Below the pieces are notes generated by a model, which made no database searches, had not been told where the DNA came from, and saw only the letters and a program-made list of their open reading frames with translations. This document shows, in pieces, positions 35,436-44,790 of a stretch of DNA of 64,000 bases. Both the position numbers and the translations under genes were made by a program. The DNA comes from Rhizobiales bacterium NRL2. Lineage in GTDB: Bacteria > Pseudomonadota > Alphaproteobacteria > Minwuiales > Minwuiaceae. The stretch is taken from positions 2,549,001 to 2,613,000 of the forward strand of contig CP016093.1 of NCBI GenBank assembly GCA_001664005.1. The letters run 5' to 3'. Each line of letters starts with the position of its first letter. Position 1 is the stretch's first letter.

Positions 35436-38180
35436 ATGGCGGATACCGAACGCGACGGCGCGCTGAAGGAAGCGGTAAGCCGCCTGGAAGACGGCGGCGC
35501 CGACGCGCGCCTGTGGATCGACCGGGTGCGGGGCGAATCCGTCGGCGTCGCCAGTGAGGCCGACAGCCTGATCGAGAACACCCGCCGCGCCCGGCTGGCG
35601 GCACGCCGCATCGGCGGCGCCATGCACCGGCGCAACTGCGTCGGCGTCTTCGGCCCCAGCCAGGCCGGCAAGTCCTATCTCGTATCGGCGCTGGCGCGCC
35701 GTCAGGACGGCCCGCTGAAGATCGATTTCGGCGGTGAAATCAAGGACTTCCTGAAGGACATCAATCCGGCAGGCGACCGTGAATCCACCGGACTGGTCTC
35801 GCGCTTCACCAAGCACAAGGGCGACGTCGACCCCGACTATCCGGTTGAACTGCGGCTGCTGAGCGAGACCGATCTGGTGAAGATCATCGCCAACAGCTTC
35901 CTGTCCGACTTCGACCCCAACAACATGTCGATCGAACTGCCCGATGAGGAACAGATCCGCGCCGCCATCCGCAGCGCCGAGCAGGAAGCGCGGAGCGGTG
36001 CGCCGGCGGCGCATCTCGACGAGATCGAGCTGTTTGACCTGGGCGAATATTTCCGCCGCCATTTCAAGAGCAGGGTGGGCGCGCTCGACCGCGCCGACTA
36101 CTGGAACGCGCTGATCCGGGTCGGCGGGCGGCTGCCCGTCGCCGGGCGCGCGAAGCTGTTCGCCATGCTCTGGGGTGGACTGGAAACCTTCACCGATCTA
36201 TTCATATCGCTCGCTACGGCGCTGGAACGCATAGGCAATCCGCCCGAAGCGCGGGCGGCGCTTTCCGGCCTGGTGCCGCGCGAGACAGGCAATCCGCCGC
36301 GTCCCAACACGATCATCGACGTCGCCGTGCTCAGCCGGCTCAATTCGCCGGAAGACGCTCAGGACACGGTGCCGCTGAAGCCGGTCCACAAGGATGGCGA
36401 AGGCGAGCCTGTCGAACTGCCGCGGGCGACGCTTACCGCGCTGATCGCCGAGGTGAAGCTGGTCATGGTGGACACGCCCTGGCCGTTCTTCGAGCATACG
36501 GATCTGCTCGACTTTCCCGGCGCGCGATCGCGGCTGAAACTGACGCAGTTGCCGCCCGCGGCGGCGGACCGCGACCTGCAGCTGCGCGAACTGTTCCTGC
36601 GCGGCAAGATCGCCTACCTGTTCCAGCGCTTCACCGACGAACTGGAACTGACCGCGATGCTGCTCTGCATGCCGCCCAGCGTGCAGGAGGTGAAGGACCT
36701 AGCCGGCATGGTCCGGTCCTGGATCGAGACCACGCACGGGGCGACGCCGGCGCAGCGCAAGCGGGTCCGCAACGCGCTGTTCCTGGTGCTCACCAAGTTC
36801 GATCTCGAGTTCCTCGAGAAGGGGGGAGAGACAGCCGATTCCCGCCGCGGCAAGTGGGACCGGCGGCTGCATTCATCGTTCCTCGAGCTGTACGGCAAGG
36901 ACGCCTGGCCCGAGGACTGGAACGGCGCAGCCTTCGACAACACGGTGTTCCTGCGCAATCCCGGGATGAAGCAGGTCCATCTGATGGACTACTCCGACGT
37001 CGAAAACCTGGTGGAGCGGGGCCCCGCCGCCCAGTCGGCGAACGTCATCCAGCAGTACAAGGACGCCTTCATGGGCTCGGCGCTGGTGGAAAAGCACTTC
37101 TCCGACCGGGAGGCGGTCTGGAATGCGGCCATGCAGCCCAATGACGGCGGCGTGGCCTATCTGGTCGACCGCCTGTCGGGCGTGCTCGACCCCGACCTGA
37201 AACGCCGGCAGGGCGCCGAAAGGCTGCTCGATGCGGTCAGCCGGCTGGAGAACGCCCTGCGGCGCTTCTACCACGACGGCGGCGAGGCGGCCCGGCGGGA
37301 GCGCGACCAGCGCCTGCAGGAGGTCCGCAAGACCCTGCTGAACGCAGTGCGCGGGCAGGACTTCCGTCCCTTCGCGCATTTCATGGAAGCGCTGACCCTG
37401 CCTGCGCCGGATGCGCGCGGGATCTTCTTCAACGTCGCCGCGTTGCGGGACGAGGATCTGGCCGCCGAGGGCGACGGCGAGGCGCCGTCAGCGAACGGCT
37501 CCGACGATCCCTGGGCGGATGACGACCCGTGGGCCGGAGATACGGGACCCGCCAGCGACAAGGCCGAGCCGGCCCGTGGCGCGCGGCGGCGGGAACGGCC
37601 GGAGGTCTTTGCCGACCGCATCGTCAACGCCTGGACGGCACGCCTGCGCCGGCTGCAGCAGGACGAGGAAGCCCTGCGCACGCTGGGCCTGTCGGGCGAT
37701 GTTGTCCGCGAGGTGATCGACGAGATCGTTGTCGGCGCGGATCGCCACAAGCTGTTGGAGCATATCGCCGAGGCCGTGCGCGAGGAGACGCTCGCCGCCG
37801 GCGCACGGTGGGAGGACGCCGCCGACCGGGCGGTACGGATCGCCGTCTACGAGATCAACGACTACATCGCCTATCTGGGCTATGGCGCTCTGCCCGAAGG
37901 CGAGCGGCCGGGCTTTCCCGAAGCCCCGCGCGAGGCCGAGCGCGCGATCTTTTCCCCCGACGCCCTGAAGGTGAAGGGCATGGAGATCGGTCCGGCGCGG
38001 GAGCCGCTGGAACGCAACTATTTCGTCGACTGGGGCGTGGCCTTCCGCAGCCTGGGAATGGACAATGTCAGCCACGGGTCGGGCCGCGAGATCTCCGACG
38101 AGCACAACCGCGAGCTTGGCGAGATCATCGAGCGGATCGACGTGCGCGACGCGCTGCAGCCCGCGGAGGCGGCAGACTAG
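35436..38180 (+). CDS. srfC: SrfC, dynamin-like GTPase (virulence factor family)
   Basis: A 914-residue protein with a large-GTPase core. P-loop GPSQAGKS at 73-80, a switch-type DFPG at 359-362, and the base-specificity motif TKFD at 453-456. The middle and C-terminal parts are long helical regions as in bacterial dynamin-like and SrfC/Virul_Fac proteins, interrupted by an acidic low-complexity stretch (DDPWADDDPWAG, about 688-702). A good ribosome site (GGGGAAGAGGAC) precedes the start. No TM is seen. Expected at the cytoplasmic face of the membrane, acting with SrfB; GTP-driven remodelling is an inference from family type. Confidence 0.82.
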   Translation: MADTERDGALKEAVSRLEDGGADARLWIDRVRGESVGVASEADSLIENTRRARLAARRIGGAMHRRNCVGVFGPSQAGKSYLVSALARRQDGPLKIDFGGEIKDFLKDINPAGDRESTGLVSRFTKHKGDVDPDYPVELRLLSETDLVKIIANSFLSDFDPNNMSIELPDEEQIRAAIRSAEQEARSGAPAAHLDEIELFDLGEYFRRHFKSRVGALDRADYWNALIRVGGRLPVAGRAKLFAMLWGGLETFTDLFISLATALERIGNPPEARAALSGLVPRETGNPPRPNTIIDVAVLSRLNSPEDAQDTVPLKPVHKDGEGEPVELPRATLTALIAEVKLVMVDTPWPFFEHTDLLDFPGARSRLKLTQLPPAAADRDLQLRELFLRGKIAYLFQRFTDELELTAMLLCMPPSVQEVKDLAGMVRSWIETTHGATPAQRKRVRNALFLVLTKFDLEFLEKGGETADSRRGKWDRRLHSSFLELYGKDAWPEDWNGAAFDNTVFLRNPGMKQVHLMDYSDVENLVERGPAAQSANVIQQYKDAFMGSALVEKHFSDREAVWNAAMQPNDGGVAYLVDRLSGVLDPDLKRRQGAERLLDAVSRLENALRRFYHDGGEAARRERDQRLQEVRKTLLNAVRGQDFRPFAHFMEALTLPAPDARGIFFNVAALRDEDLAAEGDGEAPSANGSDDPWADDDPWAGDTGPASDKAEPARGARRRERPEVFADRIVNAWTARLRRLQQDEEALRTLGLSGDVVREVIDEIVVGADRHKLLEHIAEAVREETLAAGARWEDAADRAVRIAVYEINDYIAYLGYGALPEGERPGFPEAPREAERAIFSPDALKVKGMEIGPAREPLERNYFVDWGVAFRSLGMDNVSHGSGREISDEHNRELGEIIERIDVRDALQPAEAAD

Positions 38181-38191
38181 GGAGTTCCTGA

Positions 38192-39301
38192 ATGCCGGTG
38201 GTCGTCGAACAGAATCCGGAAATGGCCGCGGGCCATGCCCGCCTGAAGCTGATGAACGCCGGCGATCTGGACCCTGCAACGGTCGAGGTGGCGGTTTCCG
38301 CCAGCATCGACGGCGTGGAGAAGCATCTCGACCCTTCGCGGCAGGGGCCCGCGGCGTGGGCGGCGGGCGAGAACTGGTTCCGTCCCGCGGAGGCGGCGCG
38401 CCAGGGCGGCGCGCTGTCCCTCGAATTCGGTCCCGCCGCGACCTGGCATCTGAAGCCCTATCAGCCCTATCAGATCGGTTTCCGCGACGCCGCAGGCCAT
38501 CGGGCCGATGACCGCATGAGCTGGATCGCCATGCGCCTGCCATCCAACCCGCCGCCGCCCGCGCCGGAGCGTCCCGCGGCGCAGCCGGAGCCAGCACCCG
38601 AACTGGCGGCCTTCGCCGAACTGGAAGCCAATGCCGGCGATGCGATCATCGAACCCGCACGCCCGGATGAGGAGGATGGCCGGGCCGGACGCCGCACCGG
38701 CCTCTATGTCATTATCGGCGCGCTGCTGATCCTCCTCCTGATCGCGGCCGCTCTTCTCTGGTATTTCCGGGAGGATGTCTTCGGCCCCGCCAGCGAGGAG
38801 GTGACACGCACGGAGGAGACCCGGCCGGAGGCGCCTGCGCCGGACGGCAGTGCGCCGGCCACCCCGGAGCAGGCGCCAGCGCGCATCCCGCTGACCCTTG
38901 ATGCCGCGCGGTCCTATCTGATCGAGGAGAAGCCGGCCGCTGAGGACGCCCAGGCGGAAGCCGAGCGCTTCGACAGCGCGGGCGAGGTTCAGGCGGCGTT
39001 CATCCTGCGCAAGTACGCAGCGCAGAAGGGATCGTCCGAGGCGGCCCTGGCGATGGCGCGGCAATACGATCCGGCGACCCACGATCCGGATGCCGGCGTG
39101 ATCGCCGAGCCGGACGCAACGATCGCCGCCGACTGGTACGAGCGTGCGGCGGAAGGCGGCAATGTGGATGCCATGGTCCGCCTCGGCGAGATGCTGAAGT
39201 CCGGCGCGCTCGACCGGCCGGACGCGCCGGAGCAGAGCGTGTTCTGGCTGCGCAAGGCGGCCGAGGCCGACAGCGAAAAGGCGAAGGAGTTGCTCCAATG
39301 A
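38192..39301 (+). CDS. TM-anchored Sel1-repeat protein of the srf locus
   Basis: A 369-residue protein with the same plan as its neighbours: a cytoplasmic N-terminal beta-rich domain (1-115, ending RMSWIAMRLPSNPP), a Pro/Ala linker, one TM (about 170-192, LYVIIGALLILLLIAAALLWYF), a Pro/Glu linker, and a C-terminal helical domain (about 240-369) with Sel1/TPR-like repeats (AADWYERAAEGGNVDAMVRLGEML; SVFWLRKAAEADSEKAKELL). Sel1 repeats usually hold partner proteins. The stop overlaps the next start by 4 bases. Confidence 0.75.
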   Translation: MPVVVEQNPEMAAGHARLKLMNAGDLDPATVEVAVSASIDGVEKHLDPSRQGPAAWAAGENWFRPAEAARQGGALSLEFGPAATWHLKPYQPYQIGFRDAAGHRADDRMSWIAMRLPSNPPPPAPERPAAQPEPAPELAAFAELEANAGDAIIEPARPDEEDGRAGRRTGLYVIIGALLILLLIAAALLWYFREDVFGPASEEVTRTEETRPEAPAPDGSAPATPEQAPARIPLTLDAARSYLIEEKPAAEDAQAEAERFDSAGEVQAAFILRKYAAQKGSSEAALAMARQYDPATHDPDAGVIAEPDATIAADWYERAAEGGNVDAMVRLGEMLKSGALDRPDAPEQSVFWLRKAAEADSEKAKELLQ

Positions 39302-41289
39302 TCGTCCGAACGCTCGCACTGATCGTGCTGGCCACGCTGGGCATCGGCTTCGCGGGCGCGGCCTGGGCGCAGGACCGCACGCCGCTGCTCATTCCCGGCA
39401 AGACCACGCTCTACCAGAAGGTTCTCACCCGACCCGGGGTCGCCATAGCCGAAGGCCCGGGCGCACCCGGCACGCAGCCGCTGCCGCCCTTCACACCGCT
39501 CTATGTCTATCAGCGCCATCCGGTGGACGGCGGCGGACCGGCCTATCTGGAAGTCGGATCCGACGCCAAGGGCGAGGTGCTGGGCTTCCTGCCGGAGACG
39601 GCGACCGTGCCCTGGGACCACGCCCTGGTGCTGGCCTTCACCGAGCGGGCCAACCGCGACCGGGTGCTGTTCTTCGACGAGGAGCAGGCCCTGGACGCCT
39701 GGCTGGCGTCGGACGACCTGACCGAGCGTGCGGCCGCGGCGCGGCAGGCTGCCGACCAGCGTGCCCTGCCGCCCGACAGTCCGGTGATCTCGATCGAGCC
39801 GGAGGCCCATGTCGATTTCGCAAGCCAGTTCTACATGCTGCCGATCCTGGAGGCGAAGCCGAAGCGGCTGCCCAGCCGCCGCCGCGCCATGGCCGTACGC
39901 ATCGCCAGCGTCACCCGCGCGGAGAACGAGGAGAAACTGGGCCTGCTCAATAGCCGCGAGAACCTCGCCGCCCTTGGCGAGTTCCGCGCCGGCGTCGTCT
40001 TCGTCATCGACGCCTCCAGCTCCATGCAGCCCTATATCCGCCGCACGCGCGAGGTCATGCGCGGCGTGCTCGACCGCGTCGAGGCTGCAGGCCTGAAGGA
40101 CAAGGTGCGCTTCGGCGTCGTCGGTTATCGCGACGATCCGGCCGCCGTCGAAGGCGTCGAATATCTCACCCGCACCTTCGCCGATCCGAACGAGATCGAC
40201 AGCACCACCGGGTTCCAGGAAGCGGTCGAGCCGCTCAGCGCCTCGAAGGTTTCGACGCGCTCCTTCTCGGAGGATGCCTTCGCCGCGCTCGATCACGCCA
40301 TGGGCCGCATCGACTGGCAGGGCTTCGACGCCCGCTATCTTGTGCTGATCACCGACGCCAGCGCCCGCGACGCATCCTCCCCCTATGCCACGCTGAAGCT
40401 CACCGCCGGCGACATGCGCCGCGACATCATGGGGCGCAGCTCCGCACTGCCGACCGCGCTCTACGTGCTGCATCTGAAGACGCCGGTGGGCCAGGACGAC
40501 CACGCCAGGGCCGAGACCCAGTACACCGAGCTGGCGCGGCGGGATTCGAGCAACTCGCTCTACTATCCCGTGCCTTCCGGCAATCCGGCGGCCTTCGAAC
40601 GCAAGGTCGGCGCCTTGACGGACGCCCTGGTCGAGCAGGTCGAACAGACCCGTCAGGCGGCGCAGGAGGGCGCGCTGCCCGACGCGCCCGAACCGCCGGC
40701 GGCGAAAGGCGCGGAATCCGATATCCGCCAGTCCGCCGCCGATGTCGGCCGGGCCATGGCGCTGGCTTATCTGGGCCGTGTCTCCGGGGCCCAGGCGCCG
40801 GCGATGTTCCAGGCCTGGTCGATCGACCGTGACCTCGACAACCCGGCCGTCGAGGCGTTCTCGGTGCGGCTGTTGCTGTCGAAGAACCAGTTGAGCGACC
40901 TCCAGCGCACCATGACGGCCACGGTCGACGCCCTCGACGCCGGGCAGATCGACCCGAGCGATTTCTTCAACCAGCTGCGCAGCGCCGCCACCGCCATGGG
41001 CCGCGACCCGAACCGGGTGGGGCAGGGGGAGACACGCAACCTCGCCGACAGCGGCCTGATGGGCGAGTATCTGGAGGGTCTGCCCTACCAGAGCCGGATC
41101 ATGTCGTTGACCGAGGACGACTGGCAGCGCATGAGCGTCGGCGAGCAGCAGGCCATCATCGACGACGTCAACTCCAAGGTCCGCCTCTACCAGCGCTTCC
41201 ATGACGATTCCGACCGCTGGATCGCGCTCAATGACGGCGACGATCCCGGCGACTGGGTCTATCCGGTGCCGCTGGACGCGCTGCCCTGA
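39298..41289 (+). CDS. Exported vWA-domain protein of the srf locus
   Basis: A 663-residue protein with a Sec signal (to AWA-Q, about residue 24). An N-terminal SH3-like region (TTLYQKVLTRPGVAIAEG...GEVLGFLPE, about 30-110) precedes a helical spacer and a vWA domain (about 230-440) with the MIDAS sequence VIDASSSM (Asp238, Ser240, Ser242). The C-terminal 200 residues are helical. It lacks a TM anchor and should be free in the periplasm. Two vWA proteins in one locus, one anchored and one free, suggest MIDAS-dependent binding to partners. ATGA overlap upstream and a 2-base gap downstream mark one operon. Confidence 0.8.
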   Translation: MIVRTLALIVLATLGIGFAGAAWAQDRTPLLIPGKTTLYQKVLTRPGVAIAEGPGAPGTQPLPPFTPLYVYQRHPVDGGGPAYLEVGSDAKGEVLGFLPETATVPWDHALVLAFTERANRDRVLFFDEEQALDAWLASDDLTERAAAARQAADQRALPPDSPVISIEPEAHVDFASQFYMLPILEAKPKRLPSRRRAMAVRIASVTRAENEEKLGLLNSRENLAALGEFRAGVVFVIDASSSMQPYIRRTREVMRGVLDRVEAAGLKDKVRFGVVGYRDDPAAVEGVEYLTRTFADPNEIDSTTGFQEAVEPLSASKVSTRSFSEDAFAALDHAMGRIDWQGFDARYLVLITDASARDASSPYATLKLTAGDMRRDIMGRSSALPTALYVLHLKTPVGQDDHARAETQYTELARRDSSNSLYYPVPSGNPAAFERKVGALTDALVEQVEQTRQAAQEGALPDAPEPPAAKGAESDIRQSAADVGRAMALAYLGRVSGAQAPAMFQAWSIDRDLDNPAVEAFSVRLLLSKNQLSDLQRTMTATVDALDAGQIDPSDFFNQLRSAATAMGRDPNRVGQGETRNLADSGLMGEYLEGLPYQSRIMSLTEDDWQRMSVGEQQAIIDDVNSKVRLYQRFHDDSDRWIALNDGDDPGDWVYPVPLDALP

Positions 41290-41291
41290 CC

Positions 41292-42008
41292 ATGACAGAG
41301 GCCCTGCTGGATCTGGAAGGCGTCGAACGGCGGCGCGGCGACGGCTTTCGACTGGTCATCGACCGGTTCCGGCTTGGCGCGGGCGGCCGCGTGGCCATCG
41401 TCGGACCCAGCGGATCCGGCAAGAGCACGTTCCTCGACCTGATCGCTATGACGCTGCGCCCCGACAGTGCGGCGCGGATGACGATCCGTCCCGGGGATGC
41501 CGCGGAGGCGGTGGACGTGGCCCGGCTCTGGCGGGAGAAGCGGCGAAGCCAGGTGCGCGACATCCGCGCCCGGCACTTCGGCTATGTCCTGCAGACCGGC
41601 GGGCTGGCGCCGTTCCTCAGTCTCAGGGAGAACGCCATGCTCTCGCGCCGTCTGCTGGGCCGCGACGACCCCGGCCCGGTGCCGGAACTGTTCCGCCAGC
41701 TCGGCATCGAGAAGCTGGGCCGGCGCAAGCCACGGCGCGTCTCCATCGGCGAGCGCCAGCGGGCGGCCGTGATCCGCGCCCTGGCGCACGAGCCGGCGAT
41801 CGTCCTGGCCGACGAGCCGACGGCCTCGCTGGACCAGACCAACGCCATCGACGTCATGACCCTGCTGACCCGAACGGTGGGTAGCCAGGGTGCGGCGCTG
41901 ATCCTGGTCACCCACGACCGGGCGCTGGCCGAGGGGTTCGGCCTGCCGCTGGCCGAGTGCCGTCACGATCCGGCGACGCGCACGTCCACCATCGGGTTCG
42001 AAAGCTGA
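41292..42008 (+). CDS. ABC transporter ATPase, FtsE/LolD-like, of the srf locus
   Basis: A 238-residue ABC ATPase. Walker A GPSGSGKST at 38-46, Q-loop YVLQTGG, a modified signature RVSIGERQR, Walker B IVLADEPTASLD, and the H-loop in LVTHD. Size and motifs fit the FtsE/LolD/MacB (type VII, mechanotransmission) class, consistent with the FtsX-like partner whose start overlaps its stop by one base. Such pairs transmit ATP hydrolysis to periplasmic partners rather than carrying solutes through the membrane. Confidence 0.84.
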   Translation: MTEALLDLEGVERRRGDGFRLVIDRFRLGAGGRVAIVGPSGSGKSTFLDLIAMTLRPDSAARMTIRPGDAAEAVDVARLWREKRRSQVRDIRARHFGYVLQTGGLAPFLSLRENAMLSRRLLGRDDPGPVPELFRQLGIEKLGRRKPRRVSIGERQRAAVIRALAHEPAIVLADEPTASLDQTNAIDVMTLLTRTVGSQGAALILVTHDRALAEGFGLPLAECRHDPATRTSTIGFES

Positions 42009-43237
42009 TGCGGCTGCGCGGTGTCCAGCTCCTGCGCCTCTCGGCGGCGGACCTCGCCGACGAATGGCCGATCGCCGTGGCGGTCGTGCTCGCCATCGCC
42101 GCCGTGCTGGCGCCGCTGCTGGTCCTGAACGGCCTGCAGACCGGCGTGATCGGCGAGATCTTCGACCGCCTGCGCGCCGACCCGGCGATGCGGCGCATCA
42201 CCCTGGACGCCACCGGCGCCCGGCGTTTCGACGCCGACTGGTTCGAGGCCATGCGCGCGCGGGACGACGTCGCCTTCGTCCTGCCCTCGACACGTTTCGC
42301 CGCCGCCCAGGTCGACATCACGCCGGTTGCGGGGAACAGCGGCCCGCTCCGCGTTTCTCTCGTGCCCACCGGCCCGGCCGATCCCGTCTTCGATGCCGCG
42401 ACGCCCCGGCTCGGCTCGATTGCCGAGCTCCGTCTATCGGCCGCCGCTGCCCGCCGCGCCGACCTGGAGGAAGGCGACCGCGTCTTCGTCGACGTCGAGC
42501 GCCGGCGCGCCGACGGACGGATCGAGGCGGCGGGGATCGAGGCGGCGGTCACGGCGATCGCCGCGCCGGAGCGGCATGGTGGTGTCGTCGCCTTCGTGCG
42601 GCCCGAACTGCTGCGCGCCATCGAGGCGTTCCGCGACGGCTTCGCGGCGCCCGAGCTCGGTATGACCGAGGGACCGGAACGGGAAGCCCGGGAGGTCTTT
42701 CCGAATTTCCGTCTCTACGCCAGCCGCATCGAGGATGTCGCCGTCCTGGCGCGGCACCTGCGCGAGGACCAGGGCCTCAGCGTCAGCGCGCAGGAGGGCG
42801 CGATCGTCTCCGCCATCGAACTGGACCGCAATATCGGCGCGGTGCTCGACGCCATCATCGTGCTGGGGGCCGCCGGCCTGGCCGGCAGTCTCGCCGCCAT
42901 CCAGTGGGCGGTGGCGGCGCGCAAGCGCCGCACGGTCGCCATGCTGAACCTGATCGGCTACGGCCGGAACTGGCTGATCGGCTTCCCCACGGTCCAGGCC
43001 GTTCTGCTGGCCGCCGGCGGCGGGGCCGCGGCGCTGGTCGTGGCGCGTGCCGCCGCAGCCTGGATCAACGGCTATTTCGCCGCGAGTTTCGGCGCAGAGG
43101 GGGCTGCCTGCGTGATCACCGCTGCAGCCGTGGTCCAGGGTCTTCTTGTGGTACTCGTGTTCTCGCTGCTGCCCGCCGTTCTCATCGGACTCAACTTCAC
43201 CCGTCTGGAGCCAAGCGATGAAATCCGCGAGATGTAG
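42008..43237 (+). CDS. FtsX/LolC-like permease of the srf locus
   Basis: A 409-residue inner-membrane protein with the MacB/FtsX topology: TM1 at about 20-42, a large periplasmic domain (about 45-275), then three TMs in the last 130 residues (AIIVLGAAGLAGSLAAIQWAV; VQAVLLAAGGGAAALVVARA; AVVQGLLVVLVFSLLPAVLIGL). The start at 42008 overlaps the ATPase stop (TGATG). The next gene overlaps its 3' end by 20 bases. It probably relays ATPase strokes to the periplasmic vWA, FGE-like or lipoprotein partners encoded alongside. Confidence 0.8.
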   Translation: MRLRGVQLLRLSAADLADEWPIAVAVVLAIAAVLAPLLVLNGLQTGVIGEIFDRLRADPAMRRITLDATGARRFDADWFEAMRARDDVAFVLPSTRFAAAQVDITPVAGNSGPLRVSLVPTGPADPVFDAATPRLGSIAELRLSAAAARRADLEEGDRVFVDVERRRADGRIEAAGIEAAVTAIAAPERHGGVVAFVRPELLRAIEAFRDGFAAPELGMTEGPEREAREVFPNFRLYASRIEDVAVLARHLREDQGLSVSAQEGAIVSAIELDRNIGAVLDAIIVLGAAGLAGSLAAIQWAVAARKRRTVAMLNLIGYGRNWLIGFPTVQAVLLAAGGGAAALVVARAAAAWINGYFAASFGAEGAACVITAAAVVQGLLVVLVFSLLPAVLIGLNFTRLEPSDEIREM

Positions 43238-44777
43238 GCTGGCCGCCCTGCTGCTGCTCGCTGCGTTGCCGGCCACCGCGCAGGAGATCATCTGGAATCC
43301 CGAAAGCTTCAACCCCTCTCCCCTGGAGGGCGACTTGGTCCTGCCCATGCCCTGCGGCGGCGCCATGGCGTTCCGGAAGGTGAACGTGCCCAGCAGCGGC
43401 GCCCTCGACGACTACCGCGTCACCCTGGGCAGCCACGAGACGGACCGGGGCTTCGCCGAGTACCGGCGGATCGCCTGGCTGGCCGGCGCTTTCGCTGCCG
43501 CCGACGGGGGCGGAGGCCGTCACTACTACCTGGGCAAGTATGAGGTCACGGCGATGCAGCGCGCCGCTATCGGCGAGAGCTGTCCCGATACCGCCAACCC
43601 CGATCTGGAACTGCCGGCGACGGAGATTTCCTGGGCCGAAGCGATGCTGTTCGCCGAGCGCTACTCCGAGTGGCTGTTGCGGAACGCCGCCGGCCGCGTG
43701 CCCGCCGAGGAAGGCGCCGTCGGCTTCCTGCGCCTGCCGACCGAGGCTGAGTGGGAGTTCGCCGCCCGCGGCGGCACCGCCGTAGGCCCGGCCGAATTCG
43801 CCGAACGGACCTTCGTGCCGCCGGGCCGCCTGGACGAGTTCGTCATCCATGACGGCAACTCCTACCGGGAATTGAATCTGATCGGCACCGTCCTGCCCAA
43901 CGCGCTCGGCCTGTTCGACATGCTGGGCAACGCCGCCGAGCTGGCGCTGGAGCCGTTCCGGCTCAATGCAGTCACCCACCTGCACGGTCAGGCCGGCGGC
44001 TTCGTCCTGCGCGGCGGCAGCTACCTGACGCGGGCCGGCGAGATCCGCACCAGCCACCGCGAGGAATTTCCGCCGGTCGACGAGCACGGCATCCGGCGCC
44101 AGAAGACCGCGGGCTTCCGCCTTGCCCTGGTGGCGCCGGCCCTGCCGTCTCGCGAACGCATCGAGACGGTGCGCAAGGCGTGGGAGAGCCTGCCGCAGGA
44201 GGACCGCAATCCCGACGGCGAAGGCGCAAAGCTGGCCGCGGAACAGGCCGATCCGGTCGAGGAGGCCCGCGCCCTTGCCGAGGCCGTGCCGAACGGGGAA
44301 ATGAAGCGGCGGCTGGAAAATCTCTCCTTCGTCATTGCCGAGAGCATCCGCACCCGCAATCAGGAACGTGACCGGGCGGCCCGCGAGCTGTTGTCGAACG
44401 CCGTCTTTGCCGCGCGGCGGGTGACCTTCGACATCGTCGCCTTCCAGCGCTGGAAGGCTTTGGCGGATGCCGTCGACGACGAAGCGCGGAAGGCCCGCTA
44501 CATGGCGAACCACGCCGAGGACCATGCGACGTTCGAGTTCAATCTCGACTACTATCTCGACCGTCTCACGCGCATCGCCGACGATTTCGGCCAGGACAAG
44601 CTGAACGGGCAGGCGGCGGTGCTGAAGGTGGAATATGCCGACCGCGGATTGCGGACGCTGCCGCCTCTGACCGACCGGGTTCTCGGCCATCTGGAGAAGA
44701 TTCGAAGCTTGGGAACCGGCGCCAGACCGGCCATAATCCAGTCCTTGACGGACGCCGCAGCCAACGCCGGCAAGTAA
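43218..44777 (+). CDS. Exported FGE-fold (SUMF1-like) protein, catalytic cysteines missing
   Basis: A 519-residue protein with a signal peptide cleaved after ATA (about residue 21). The formylglycine-generating-enzyme/EgtB/PvdO fold is clear: GKYEVTAMQ, RLPTEAEWEFAARGG, LGLFDMLGNAAELALE and FVLRGGSYLTRAGEIRTSHR. The Cys pair of true FGE near the C-terminal end of the domain (in the R-x-C...GFRC region) is absent; here it reads GIRRQKTAGFRLAL. The domain is therefore probably structural or ligand-binding. The C-terminal 180 residues (about 325-519) are helical and unique to this type of protein. It starts inside the permease gene (20-base overlap). Confidence 0.78.
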   Translation: MKSARCRLAALLLLAALPATAQEIIWNPESFNPSPLEGDLVLPMPCGGAMAFRKVNVPSSGALDDYRVTLGSHETDRGFAEYRRIAWLAGAFAAADGGGGRHYYLGKYEVTAMQRAAIGESCPDTANPDLELPATEISWAEAMLFAERYSEWLLRNAAGRVPAEEGAVGFLRLPTEAEWEFAARGGTAVGPAEFAERTFVPPGRLDEFVIHDGNSYRELNLIGTVLPNALGLFDMLGNAAELALEPFRLNAVTHLHGQAGGFVLRGGSYLTRAGEIRTSHREEFPPVDEHGIRRQKTAGFRLALVAPALPSRERIETVRKAWESLPQEDRNPDGEGAKLAAEQADPVEEARALAEAVPNGEMKRRLENLSFVIAESIRTRNQERDRAARELLSNAVFAARRVTFDIVAFQRWKALADAVDDEARKARYMANHAEDHATFEFNLDYYLDRLTRIADDFGQDKLNGQAAVLKVEYADRGLRTLPPLTDRVLGHLEKIRSLGTGARPAIIQSLTDAAANAGK

Positions 44778-44790
44778 CGGAGTCAGTCCG

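Noticed and set aside
39298..41289. A toxin or effector role for the vWA protein from the SrfA/B/C virulence label
   Set aside because: The virulence name comes from regulation in Salmonella; nothing in this sequence shows toxin motifs or secretion signals beyond Sec.
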